Positions 11,385 to 21,990 of a stretch of 64,000 nucleotides of DNA are shown here, piece after piece. Made by a program: the position numbers and the translations under genes. A model generated the notes under the pieces. It made no database searches. It was not told the DNA's origin and worked only from the letters and a program-made list of their open reading frames with translations. How positions within the stretch are numbered: position 1 is the first letter of the stretch; the number at the start of each line of letters is the position of its first letter. The DNA lies in the NCBI GenBank assembly GCA_947685225.1, contig CANTUV010000051.1:6262001-6326000 (forward strand). Reading direction: 5' to 3'. Origin of the DNA: Garcia nutans (Eukaryota > Streptophyta > Magnoliopsida > Malpighiales > Euphorbiaceae).

Positions 11385-13190
11385 CTCTCCCTCAAGTTGT
11401 GTAGTGGGGTCACCAATACCCAACTTGACCAACACTGAATTGAATATTTTTCCAGTAACAGCTTTAGTTAAGATATCTGCCAGTTGATCTTCTGATCGGA
11501 CAAATGGAAGTTGTACTATGCCTTCTTCAAGCTTCTCTTTAATAAAATGTCTGTCCACTTCCACATGTTTGGTCCTGTCATGCTGTACTGGATTCTCTGA
11601 TATACTAATCGCAGCTTTGTTATCACGGTTCAATATGCAAGGAAGCTTAGGGGTAAACCCAATCTCAGTCATTAATTTCCTTACCCACAAAATCTCAGTC
11701 AGCCCTTTAACTATTCCACGAAACTCAGCTTCTGCACTAGATAATGCAACTACTTTCTGTTTTTTACTCCTCCAAGTTACCAAGTTTCCTCCGACTAAAG
11801 TGAAATATCCTGAAGTTGATCTTCGATCGTTTGGATTACCAGCCCAGTCTGCATCAGTATAAACTTCGACATCTAGGTGCCCATTTCTTCTAAACATAAT
11901 TCCTCTTTCGAAGGTTCCCTTTAAATATCGAACAATTCTCAATACTGCCTCCATATGATTTTCCTGTGGTTGGTGCATGAATTGACTCACAACACTTACT
12001 GCATAAGCAATATCTGGCCTTGTATGTGCTAAATAAATCAATTTTCCAACAAGCCTTTGATACTGGTTTTTGTCTGCCAAAGCTGCTCCTTCTGTGGTTT
12101 GAAGCCCATTATTCACCACCATAGGTGTTTCTGCTGGTTTACAATCAACCAAACTTGTTTCTGCCAGAAGATCAAGAATGTATTTTTTCTGGGATATGAA
12201 GATACCTCTCTGTGATCTTAGTACCTCAATTCCCAAAAAATATTTGAGACCTCCTAAATCCTTCATCTCGAACTCAGAAAATAAGCTCTTTCTCAATTGT
12301 GCAATTTCTTCAGAATCACTTCCTGTTATGATCATATCATCTACATATATAATTAAGCAAGTGATAAGATTACCTCGTCTTTTTAGGAACAAGGTGTGAT
12401 CTGCATTACTTTGTTTGTACCCGTATCTCTTCATGGCTATCGTGAATCTTCCAAACCAAGCACGAGGTGACTGTTTTAACCCATACAGAGCCTTCTTTAA
12501 CCTGCACACTTCATTTTCCTGAAATTCATCTTGAAACCCTGGTGGTGTCTCCATATAAACCTCTTCATTTAGATTTCCATGAAGAAAGGCATTTTTTACA
12601 TCAAATTGATGAAGTGACAAGTTTTGATTTGCAGCAATTGAGAAGAGAACCCGAATAGTATCAATCTTAGCAACCGGGGAAAAAGTCTCAGAATAGTCAA
12701 TGCCATAGGTCTGTGTATACCCTTTAGCAACAAGTCTAGCTTTGTAGCGTTCAATTGTCCCATCTGCTTTGTGCTTAATAGTAAATACCCATTTACAACC
12801 GACAGGCCGTTTATTTATCGGAAGAGTGCATTTTTCCCATGTACCATTTTTCTCAAGTGCTTCCATTTCGACTTCCATAGCTTTCCGCCATTCAATTTTC
12901 TGTTTGACTTCTTCAATATTTCTAGGCAATTGTTCTGTATATAGTGTAGAAGCAAACACTTTTGCAACTTCCGAAACACTCCCCCTGACAACATTTCCTA
13001 CTGGATATCTCGAGGATCTGGACACATGTTCTGGAGAATATCGCCTAGGTGGTATTCCTCGAGTAGACCTTGGAGGAAGAACATACCCTTCTGTTACATC
13101 TGTTTCCACTACCTGATTTTCATCGTTAGTACCGTCATTATCAACTTCAATAATGGGTCTAGTAGGACTTACCTCCTGAAGGACCTCCAT
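11379..13190 (-). CDS. copia reverse transcriptase and RNase H
   Basis: Continuation of the polyprotein downstream of the TAG at 13230. Seen: the RVT_2 start W.KCTLPINKRPVGCKWVF, the catalytic YVDDM (12333-12347), a tether, then RNase H with DADWAGNPNDRRSTSGY and SSAEAEFRG. No further stop or frameshift until TGA at 11379-11381. It could be translated separately only from an internal start; for this family a single polyprotein is normal, so the upstream stop would abolish it unless read through. Confidence 0.9.
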   Translation of the reverse strand: MEVLQEVSPTRPIIEVDNDGTNDENQVVETDVTEGYVLPPRSTRGIPPRRYSPEHVSRSSRYPVGNVVRGSVSEVAKVFASTLYTEQLPRNIEEVKQKIEWRKAMEVEMEALEKNGTWEKCTLPINKRPVGCKWVFTIKHKADGTIERYKARLVAKGYTQTYGIDYSETFSPVAKIDTIRVLFSIAANQNLSLHQFDVKNAFLHGNLNEEVYMETPPGFQDEFQENEVCRLKKALYGLKQSPRAWFGRFTIAMKRYGYKQSNADHTLFLKRRGNLITCLIIYVDDMIITGSDSEEIAQLRKSLFSEFEMKDLGGLKYFLGIEVLRSQRGIFISQKKYILDLLAETSLVDCKPAETPMVVNNGLQTTEGAALADKNQYQRLVGKLIYLAHTRPDIAYAVSVVSQFMHQPQENHMEAVLRIVRYLKGTFERGIMFRRNGHLDVEVYTDADWAGNPNDRRSTSGYFTLVGGNLVTWRSKKQKVVALSSAEAEFRGIVKGLTEILWVRKLMTEIGFTPKLPCILNRDNKAAISISENPVQHDRTKHVEVDRHFIKEKLEEGIVQLPFVRSEDQLADILTKAVTGKIFNSVLVKLGIGDPTTQLEGEC

Positions 13191-13229
13191 AGAAGGTGTT
13201 TCATTTGGAGATGGTATAGTTGTGTCGAT

Positions 13230-15881
13230 CTATTCCCTGCCAAGAGATGGCTCGATGGTCCTGCAGCAAGGCTCTGTTGAAACTCCATCTGTGACAATTA
13301 GGCTATCTAACCAAGCTATGGAGCCATTTTGGTTCTCCCCCTGACGACTAAATTGGTGGGCATAGTAAAACTCGGACTCAAGAAAGTCACAATCCATGGT
13401 AACATAAACACAACGATTTTCAGGACTATAACACCTATACCCTTTCTGATTAACCCCATACCCAACAAAGACACATTTTCGAGCACAAGGATCAAATTTT
13501 GTTCGTTCATGTTTGGGTATGTGAACATAAACAGAACAACCAAAAATTTTAGGTGGAAGGGTCAGGACAGGTGGTATATCTGTTTGGGTTTGAAGGATTT
13601 GTAGAGGTGTTTGATGTTTCAGGATTTTTGTAGGAAGTCGATTGGTCAGATAGACAGAAGTAGCAACAGCCTCTGACCAGAAGTGTTTGGGTACCTGAGC
13701 TTCAAACATTAGAGATCGGGTCATTTCAAGGAGAAATCTATTTTTTCGTTCTGCAACTCCATTCTGTTGTGGTGTGTTGGGACATGTGGTTTGATGAATA
13801 ATTCCTTTTTCAGTAAGAAAATTGTGCATGAATGAATTAAGGTATTCCCCCCCATTGTCAGATCGTAGGACTTGAATTTTTTTATCGAACTGTGTAAGAA
13901 TCATATTGTAAAACTCAACAAATTTCTCAAAAACTTCAGACTTATGTTTCAAAAAATATACCCAAGTCATTCGTGAAAAATCATCAATAAAAAGCACAAA
14001 ATATTTAAATGGACCACTAGAATTCGGAGCTGGACCCCACACATCAGAATGTATTAATGAAAACATAAAATCAACTCTAGTGTTATTTAAAGAATATGAC
14101 ACTCTATGGTTCTTTGCAAAAATGCAAGTTTCACAATTAAAGTTCATAATATGCTTAAATAAGGAAGGAAACAGTATCTTAAGGTAGTGAAATGACGGAT
14201 GACCTAGACGCCTGTGCCAAAGCCAAATTTGCCTTTCCGGTGTTTCATGAGCCAGCATTGCATTTTCGTGTTGAGCCACCTCATCAACATGGTAAAGACC
14301 TCCACGTTCAGTACCGCGCCCAATGATCACCCCCGTATGAATGTCCTGCAAAAGGCAAAAATGAGCAAACATGTGAACCACACAATTCAATTCTTTTGTT
14401 ACTTGGCTAACTGACAGTAGTTTGCAAGATAAAGACGGAACATAAAGACATTTTGATAGTTTTAAAGTGGGGGTTATTGAAACGGTGCCAGCTCCTTGAA
14501 CTTCGGATAATTCTCCATTTGCAGATTGTATATGGGTTAAATGTGGAGTTTTTGGTTCAATAATATCTGACGGATCATGGGTCATAGTATCTGTTGCTCC
14601 GCAATCAAATATCCAGATTGGTAATTTTTTGGTAATTTGGGCTTCAAGAAAAGCTTTGGACCCCTTAATTGGATTTGGGCTTTCTGTTGGGCTGATCCAT
14701 TTTTTATCAAAAACACATGTGGTCCATTTTTCATTAGGGTTTAACCCTAATTTCCTTTTACCCTTGATGCCGTCTCCTGCAAGAGCTGCCAATCCAGTAG
14801 TCTCTTCTCCTTCATTTCTGGTTCTTTGGGATTTCTGGCCACCATAGCTACTGTTGGTGATGTCAGCGGCCTCAGGGATGCCCACACCAGCAGCGGCTTT
14901 CCCATTTGCAGTCTGATTCGCTGCTTGGGTCCTATGGGTTTCATCCCACCATTCTGGAAATCCCACAAGCTTGAAGCACGTTTCTCTGGTATGCTTCTTC
15001 ATCCCACAATAACTGCAGCTTAGGTTCGATTTGTCCTCGCGCTGTGATGATCTCCGATCTGAGCGCTTTTGATTGCTTTTTTCTGTGTTGGTTCCTGAAT
15101 CGTGTCTGGATTTATCTCCTGGCCCCTTCACAATCAGACCCGTACCAATGCCCAATGATGACGAATCTGCATCTGGGTTGGTTGCTGGTTTCAATATTTG
15201 GAGCCTGGCGGCCTCCCGTCGAACGGTGGAGTAGGCAGATTCGACTGAGGGCAAAGTTTCAATTTTCAAAATATCTCGACGTATATTGTCGAATTTTTCA
15301 TCCAAGCCAGCTAAGAATTGAAATAGCCGATGTTCTTGAATAATTTTGTTGTATTTGGTTGTGCCGTTAGCACAACAGTCCATGGGATTCGGTTGTCTCC
15401 TATCAATGCTCATCCATATTGCCTGTAATCCATTCCAGTATTCTTCCAAGCTTGATTGTCCCTGTACTTGTTTATTGGCCTTCATGTGAAGATCATATAT
15501 TTGCAATGAATCGGTTCCACTTCCATATGTGATTGCTAGACCATCCCACAGAGCCTTAGCTGTGGGGTATTCTGCTACTCTGTTAACCAATCTTGGTTCA
15601 ATGTTTTGAATCAACCAGGAGAAAACCATAAGATCTGTCTGTTCCCAAGTTGAAAATTGTGGATCAATTTCTGTTAGTGGTGGGGGCTGGCTAGTGATGT
15701 GTTGAGTTCGGCCTCTACCTCCAATAGCTACTCGCATCAGTCGTGCCCAAAGGGGATAATTGTCTCCATCTAGTTTCATCCCCAGATTTAGATTGTCTGA
15801 GTTTGATTGATTTATTTGTCCAGTGGTGCCATTCTTGAGCAGATTGGCAATCTGCAGGGATAGTTCTTCTGTAGTGGCCAT
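13230..15881 (-). CDS. copia gag-protease-integrase, ends at an in-frame TAG
   Basis: The ATG at 15881 (MATTEELSLQIANLL) is preferred over one 23 codons upstream because gag families begin near this point. Domains in order: gag (UBN2-like); CCHC knuckle CSYCGMKKHTRETC near 14979-15020; protease with D-C-G-A instead of D-S-G-A (IFDCGATDTMTH), a variant I know from other plant copia elements; pre-integrase WHRRLGH; integrase with HSDVWGP and RSDNGGEY; integrase C-terminus. It stops at TAG 13230-13232. The following ATG at 13190 is in the same frame, so the two reading frames are one polyprotein split by one nonsense codon. Confidence 0.9.
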   Translation of the reverse strand: MATTEELSLQIANLLKNGTTGQINQSNSDNLNLGMKLDGDNYPLWARLMRVAIGGRGRTQHITSQPPPLTEIDPQFSTWEQTDLMVFSWLIQNIEPRLVNRVAEYPTAKALWDGLAITYGSGTDSLQIYDLHMKANKQVQGQSSLEEYWNGLQAIWMSIDRRQPNPMDCCANGTTKYNKIIQEHRLFQFLAGLDEKFDNIRRDILKIETLPSVESAYSTVRREAARLQILKPATNPDADSSSLGIGTGLIVKGPGDKSRHDSGTNTEKSNQKRSDRRSSQREDKSNLSCSYCGMKKHTRETCFKLVGFPEWWDETHRTQAANQTANGKAAAGVGIPEAADITNSSYGGQKSQRTRNEGEETTGLAALAGDGIKGKRKLGLNPNEKWTTCVFDKKWISPTESPNPIKGSKAFLEAQITKKLPIWIFDCGATDTMTHDPSDIIEPKTPHLTHIQSANGELSEVQGAGTVSITPTLKLSKCLYVPSLSCKLLSVSQVTKELNCVVHMFAHFCLLQDIHTGVIIGRGTERGGLYHVDEVAQHENAMLAHETPERQIWLWHRRLGHPSFHYLKILFPSLFKHIMNFNCETCIFAKNHRVSYSLNNTRVDFMFSLIHSDVWGPAPNSSGPFKYFVLFIDDFSRMTWVYFLKHKSEVFEKFVEFYNMILTQFDKKIQVLRSDNGGEYLNSFMHNFLTEKGIIHQTTCPNTPQQNGVAERKNRFLLEMTRSLMFEAQVPKHFWSEAVATSVYLTNRLPTKILKHQTPLQILQTQTDIPPVLTLPPKIFGCSVYVHIPKHERTKFDPCARKCVFVGYGVNQKGYRCYSPENRCVYVTMDCDFLESEFYYAHQFSRQGENQNGSIAWLDSLIVTDGVSTEPCCRTIEPSLGRE

Positions 15882-16018
15882 TTTGTTTTGGTTCGGATAT
15901 TTGGTTTGATTAAAGAATTTTGGTCGGGAAAGGTATGCAGGTAAGTACAAGGTAGATGATGAGCTGAATCAGAGTCTTGAAAAAAAAAAACTAAATCAAG
16001 AACACTGCTCTGATACCA

Positions 16019-16213
16019 TATTAAACTATTAACAATGCACTTTTGTTTTCTGTTCAAAATCTGTATTTTTTTCTTGTATTGTTATAATATTAATATGTAT
16101 TATAACAAATCTATACAAGGTAAGAAATATTAATTTTAATACTATTGATCCGATTCTGATTTCTTTCTTCTTTCCTTGCAGAAAATCCTACCTAGAATCA
16201 AGCTTGGTCAACA
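16019..16213 (-). repeat. 5' LTR of the second copia
   Basis: 195 bp, partner of 11190-11384. Directly followed in sense by the primer-binding site at 16007-16018 (TGGTATCAGAGC, tRNA-Met) with no spacer. Confidence 0.93.
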
Positions 16214-16330
16214 AAAATTAAATTCCCTCATATTTTTTGGAAGGTTAAATTTACTGCACATTTTCTAGTAAATCAGGCGAAGAAATTTGGAGTAGGTACG
16301 GCGGTATTAGAAAGAACTCCTGCTGGGAAA
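16214..16330 (+). pseudogene. Decayed LINE-type RNase H fragment, right part
   Basis: Beyond the copia element the frame reads WKVKFTAHFLVNQAKKFGVG, which fits the segment that follows the SDN motif in plant RNase H domains (usually a ..REANKVADFLA..-like stretch). It appears to be the other half of the fragment ending at 11189. Individually weak; the pairing with the left half makes it credible. Confidence 0.5.
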
Positions 16331-17125
16331 AAGTTATATAATAAAACAGTTATTCCACCTAACTACTCTTATTGGAATAATAAATTAGGATAACGTTTAG
16401 GGTTATATTTTTTAAAAAAATATTAATGCATATAATTATTTAATTAATTTATTATTTCAATAACAATGTCTAATTGAAATAACTACTGTACTGTATAATT
16501 TCTCATCTTGCTAGCATCCATAATTGGTTAATTCCTGTTGTTTATGAATTTTTTTACAATCTTTAGTCTAATTTTTATATGAGATTTTTTATTTTTTATA
16601 AAAAAAATTTATCATAAATCTGATATATGTTCGTATTGATAGATCAAACTAATCATAAATTTTATTTTAAATTATAATATTTTAAAAAAATAATTTTAAT
16701 TAATTATTATTTTAAATTAAAAATTATAATTAGTGTGGTCTACGAGTGATAATCCATGTTAAAATGTTCTCTTTTTATATATATATAAAAATCATTTTAT
16801 TTTGATGTATGCTATTTTTTAATATACAACCGATTATTTGAGATAATTGTTTTAAAATTTTATTCATTACATATTATACATGATATATCATGTGTTTGAA
16901 GTATAAAAGCCATAAGGCACCTTTCCCTTTTAAAAATTAAAAAAATAATAATAATAATCATCAATTGGCGTCGAGCGATGCATAATAAGAAAGTAAATAA
17001 AATAAATCAAAAAAAAAAAAAAGAGGGGAGGAGGATAATTCTACGGTGAAGATCAATTCGATCACGTCAGTAGAATGCCGACAACAAGTGGTAGATATGT
17101 TGGCCACGTGTACTGGGATGTAGTA
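16331..17125. other. AT-rich intergenic DNA
   Basis: No gene or conserved motif seen; frequent stops in all frames and long A/T runs. Confidence 0.5.
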
Positions 17126-17262
17126 CTTAAGGAGGAATAATTATATGCTATAACTGTTGTAACAATAAATGCCTAGCAATAAATGCCTACGTGTAAGAAT
17201 TTTATTAGTGTGTTGTAGGCATTTATTGCTACAACAGTCGTAGCATATAATTATTCCTTAAG
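17126..17262. mobile_element. Foldback MITE, about 137 bp
   Basis: Left arm 17126-17175 and right arm 17216-17262 are inverted copies: both begin CTTAAGG and share AATAATTATATGCTA, CTGTTGTA and CAATAAATGCCTA, with a 3-base insertion (AGG) in the left arm and a few mismatches. The spacer holds a second direct copy of CAATAAATGCCTA. No protein is encoded. Such short, AT-rich, long-arm palindromes are typical non-autonomous DNA transposons. A clear target duplication was not identified. Confidence 0.7.
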
Positions 17263-19683
17263 GAGTCCTGACATTATGTCAGTACTAACAATATTCTTTC
17301 ACTATCAATTAATCAATTAGTTTTTCTACCAGATTCATACTAGATTAAATAGAGCAATTTTTAATTAAATTACATGTAACCTTAATAAAAATTTTATTAA
17401 AATGTTTATTTTTTTTTCTCCTTAATTTTATTTTTATATATTTATTTCAGATAATTATTTATAACTATTTTCTTTAATTAAAGGTTTTGATTTTAAACAC
17501 TAAATATGAAACATCTTTAAAATTTCATTGAATGGGCATGTGTATTGTAGGATACATGGTTATAATAAAAAAAACACTAGTTAGAAAAATTAATTAGTTA
17601 ATTTCAGTTAAAAATTATTTACCCACCATAAAAACATGTATTTATATATAAATTTTACATATTGAAATTATGGGAATTGAGTATCAATCCACCAAGCATG
17701 CAACAATCTTTTTGGTTTAAAAAGTTACATAAAATTGTTCTAAAATTTAGTGCATTAAGGGAATATCTAATCCAAATGTAAAAAAAAAAATTGATGATAA
17801 AAGAATAAAATATTTGGGCCTAAGAAAGGAATATCTTAATTCCAATTCTACGACTATAAATTAAGGGAACTTGCAGCTTAAAGCCAAATAAGGAATAATA
17901 AAGGCAGCTCTCTCTAAGAGCTGGGAATCTTCTTCTGCTACTTAATTTAATGAGGTGGATAGGAAGGTAAGAATATTCGATCTTATTTTTACAAGAATTT
18001 TAATTTATGGCCTTATACAAATATGTATTTATACTTGTTTAACACTACTCGAATCCGGGTTAGAACATAATGGGATAATTCAAATTCAATATTAAATCAA
18101 AAGTACTACTCTTTATTAATGTCTATCTCTCCATTTCTATTCTAGTTTTTGACATATATATATGGTATAAATTAATATTTCGGAGTCAAGCCAAATAGGA
18201 TTATAAAAGCGGTAAAATTCTCCATATATATTAAGGATTAACATAATTGTATATCTAAAAATTCAAACTCGAAATTTCTTTTTAAAATAAAATAATTTCT
18301 TATTAATTAATTTACGCTCGTGATTATATTTACTTATATATATTTATTTAGCTGTATATTCTCAAATTCTTTATGTTATGTTATTATATAATATAATATA
18401 TTGATTCTTCGTATATAAATATTGAATACTTAACTTTACATTATATAAATACGTTGTATATTATTGAATGAATATTTCGTATATAAAATATAAATCAGTG
18501 GTAAAATCAGAAATTTATTAAAGAGGTAAAATTTACACAGAAAAAATTACCGATAAGTAGTTATAAATTTATAATTCTAATGTTATTAATCTAATCATAA
18601 TTTATAGTTTAAATTTCAATAGCCCAATCACAATTTATATTAATTTTTTTATATTCATCATTTTAATTTATATTTTATAATTAATTTAACCTAAAATTCA
18701 AAATATTAAATCAATTCATTATTCAACCCAATCACAACACAAATTATTTTAAATAAATTAAAATATATGTTAAAAATTTCAAATAAGTTTATATTTTACA
18801 TAAATGAATATAAAAATTTTAATAAAAATCTTAAACAAAGAATAAAATAAAAAAAAATTACTTATTACATTATCATAATAATAACATATCATGCTAATCT
18901 TAATAGTTCACAGTTTAAAAACTTGGAAGATTAAGTATTATATATTCATAGATATTATATATATTTATATATAGTTATATATATAGTTTACATATAGTTA
19001 TATATATTATATCTATATAATATATATAAATAATTATATATATATACAATGACGGATTTAGATCTTCATCAGAGGGAAGGGGTAAAAATTTCACAGACCG
19101 GTGCTGATCAACGTTGTCGATGGGGTGATCGGTAGCTAGTGCGGCTGAGCCGGTGGTAGCTGCTGGGAAGAGGGAGAAGAAAGAAGAGGGAGAGGGAATA
19201 TTGTAGCTCTTTTTTTTTTTTAACAATATAATATATCTCCAACTTTATTATTTTTTCAATTTTATTTAAGTTTGATCTTTATTATAATTTGGTATATAAA
19301 TTTTTCAAATTATAACAAATCTATCCTTGTTCTTTTAAGTCACGTGACTTTGTTTAGTTTAGTTAGATGACTTATGTGGCATCAATAATAAATTATTACT
19401 TACATAATAATATATTTAGAAAATTAAACAAAAATACAAAATACAAAGGCAAAACTCACAATTTTGGCTTTGTATTGTCTTTTTTTTTTCTTTCTTTGAG
19501 CAATCTTTGTATTGTATTTTTACTGTCAAGTTCTTTATCTTTTTTCTGCAGTTTTGGTATGTGATATTCAAGAATCAAAGAAAAAGAAAAACCCATTTTG
19601 GGATTAGCTACATTTTCATAATTTCTCTTCTGGGTTTTCTTGATATAGATTTTTTTTAGAATGTAAGTTTGTGGAAATTAGAT
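17263..19683. other. AT-rich intergenic DNA
   Basis: No gene seen. Around 17862 is a TATA-like CTATAAATTA followed by moderately GC-balanced sequence to about 17970, which could be a promoter of an unrecognised transcript. Simple TA repeats occupy about 18950-19050. Confidence 0.45.
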
Positions 19684-19890
19684 ATGGGGGATTCAGATGA
19701 GTCGATAACAGCTGAAATAACAGAGAAAATGCAAAATGCAAATGCAAATGCTTCTAACCTTTTAACTACTGACTTGTCGGTAGGATACACGTATGCTGAA
19801 GAAGGATCCTTCATGCCCACAGCTTCCTGGAATTCAACTGGATTTGCTCAATTTGTTTATCTTACAATTATTTTGTTTTCCGAGGTTCTA
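19684..19890 (+). CDS. Orphan first-exon-like reading frame, unknown product
   Basis: ATG at 19684 opens a frame starting MGDSDESITAEITEKMQNAN with acidic, non-repetitive composition, preceded by a CT/T-rich leader-like region. The last 15 or so codons become hydrophobic and look like intron read-through. A donor could lie near 19850 but none is clear. I do not recognise the family. The WD40 exon 900 bp downstream is not demonstrably connected. Confidence 0.25.
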
Positions 19891-20783
19891 TGAGCAGTGG
19901 GTGAATGGTGAACAGACAACCATCTCATATTGTCATTTTTTTCCTCTGTTCTACTCTGTTTTTTGGTGTTTCTTTATTTTCCTATGGAGTGAAGTTTGTT
20001 TTACGTTTGTAATTTAATTACCAAAAATATTAATGACAGTGGGTTAAGGATCGATATTAGACATTATCCAATTGTGAATTGATCACATGTGCACTGAAGA
20101 ATCCATCACATGCACAACCTCCCCTGATTTTGTATTGTTTCACTTTCAGGGTGGCTCTTATGCGCAGTTGTTGAATACAACCTGTATGGACTTTCTTTTG
20201 AGATACCCTCTGACTTGTATTCATCACTTGCTCAATAATATACTACATGTTTCTGCTATACAAAACAAGGAGTTGTAAGGTATATCCAATTTGGATATCT
20301 TTTGAGTTTGACAATTGCTGCCTTCCAGCAGAATGCATAAGCCATCCTACAAAAATTTCTAACTAATTGATCAAAGTAATCTTCAAATCTGCAAACCTAG
20401 GCGGTAAATAAATATAAATCATCTAAATATTTTGTTTTCTAAATATATGCTTCTAACCTTTGTATTTTGTTTTTTTTATTATTTTCTAAATTTTTTCTGT
20501 TTTGGGTCCAACTTATTTTGCACTCTTGATGTATGAATGTCAATGAGATTTTTTATTGCTAATTATATGAAACTTGTTTTTTTGTTAATTATATGAAACT
20601 TGTTTTTGTTAACAATTCATATTGTTCATATGGGTGGCTTCTATTTGATGTAAAAAATCTGTGCACTAGATTCTTGCTGCTCACTCCGTGCATGGTAGAT
20701 TGGTTTGTGATATATTGCGAATTAAACTTTTGTACGTTTTCCAGTTTTACAGATGAGATAAATTTCTTATTTCTGATTTTCAG

Positions 20784-20876
20784 GTGAGTATGTGGCCAGT
20801 GGAAGTGATGATGGCAGATGTTTTATTTGGGAAAAGCAAACTGGTAAATTAATAAAAATGCTCCTTGCATACAAAG
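20784..20876 (+). pseudogene. Isolated WD40-repeat exon, ASG2/WDTC1-like
   Basis: Acceptor TTCTGATTTTCAG ends at 20783 and a donor-like AAAG/GTTTGT follows 20876. The exon encodes GEYVASGSDDGRCFIWEKQT followed by GKLIKML, matching the WD repeat of ASG2/WDTC1-type proteins (WD40 plus TPR adaptors of CUL4-DDB1 ligases), where the residue after DGR is Trp rather than Cys. Neither the preceding repeats nor the next exon (usually a ..DEAVVNCVQ..-type stretch) is found nearby. Probably a gene fragment carried or left here. Confidence 0.5.
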
Positions 20877-21429
20877 GTTTGTATTTTGTTTTTTTATATA
20901 TTATAAATATAATCCTTGTCATATTCTACATCAACAATGATTTAATATTTACGCTACAAAAATAAATCAACTAAGTAAAATTGTATACCTTAAAAGGCTG
21001 AAGATATATTTATTATAGTTTGCAAAATTGATATATCATGTTATTATAAAATATTAATTTGGATAGAATTAAAAAAATGAGTAAAGTTGGAGATAGAATA
21101 TATGGTTAACTTTTTTTTATAAATTCCACTTCAGCTAAACGACATTATTTTATTGAGTTTTTTTTTAAATGATCCTTAGAAAAATGGCACCATTTTACTT
21201 ATAAAAAAATTAAATTTTATTTTTAGAAAAATGACTCCGTTTTTTCGAAAACTATTTTATAAAAAAAAAATGATTTGCATCGAGAGGTTCTTCAGCTCTT
21301 CACTGTAAATAAAATAATTCAATTCCTGATTTTTCACCGGTGTTCACCACTATTATTCTCTTTCTAAACACCAGTGAGAAAAGGTATATATATATATATA
21401 TTTTTATTTAAAAGCTCGATTCTTAAAAA
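20877..21429. other. AT-rich DNA, no gene
   Basis: No coding signal; T/A homopolymers and a TA run near 21387-21402. Confidence 0.45.
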
Positions 21430-21500
21430 TTATTTTTGGAGGATCGAACCCCTGACATCTCTGTAGAGAATAACATCAGGTGATCACTGGGCTAACTTCA
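21430..21500 (-). mobile_element. tRNA-derived SINE head
   Basis: On the minus strand a box A-like TTAGCCCAGTGATCACC (21485-21496 core) is followed about 40 bases later by a perfect box B, GGTTCGATCC (21442-21451). This is the split RNA polymerase III promoter of tRNA-derived SINEs. It does not fold as a tRNA gene, since the acceptor arms do not pair. Tail and target duplication are not defined. Confidence 0.5.
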
Positions 21501-21537
21501 GTAGTTAATATATATATATATACACACATGTGGAGGA

Positions 21538-21990
21538 TGAGAGAGAGAGAAAATATGCAATCTGTTATATAATTATATATATAATTAATATAGTTTACAT
21601 ATATATACGTATATTACACATGCGGGGGAGGGGCCATAAATTGTTAAAGATTATTATTATGATGATGATATTAAGAGTCCGACCCATTTGCAGAGAGCAG
21701 TAGTAAGAAATGCATTTCCCATGAAAGATAAAGGTAAAAGCCGTCTTCGTCGTCTTGAGAGAGAAAGAGAGAGAGAAATGCATCGAATTCCCTTTCCAAT
21801 ATGAGAGAGAGAGAGAGATCAAATGATGAAGGGTTAGTCGCTTTCTGATTCAGTCTTCTAGTACAAGACTCCAACCCACGCCTTTTCTTTTGATTCTCTC
21901 TTCTTTCCTCTTTTTTTTTTTTTTTTTTTCTGTTTTCTTTCTTTCCATGTAAGAAAGAAAGCTAGAGAGAGAAAAGATTCTCCTCGTGAC
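21538..21990. repeat. GA/CT-rich simple repeats and T tract
   Basis: Runs of GAGAGA at 21540-21552, about 21760-21780 and 21803-21820, a T tract at 21909-21931, and GAAAGAAAG near 21950. Such tracts are common in plant leaders and promoters, but no gene start follows on either strand. Confidence 0.6.

Larger units (their letters stand above)
11190..16213 (-). mobile_element. Complete Ty1/copia LTR retrotransposon with 195-bp LTRs
   Basis: Two 195-bp LTRs (11190-11384 and 16019-16213) differ at three positions by eye. A tRNA-Met primer site abuts the right LTR and a purine tract (sense GAGGGAGAG) abuts the left one. In sense the LTRs begin TGTTGACC and end TAATA rather than CA. Flanks read GAAAT on the left and AAAAT on the right, a plausible 5-bp target duplication with one mismatch. 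The gag-pol frame fills the interior with a single stop. Total 5,024 bp. The small LTR divergence indicates a recent insertion. Confidence 0.95.

Noticed and set aside
18975..19226. 83-codon minus frame
   Set aside because: Ends in TA-repeat-encoded Tyr/Ile run; no family features.
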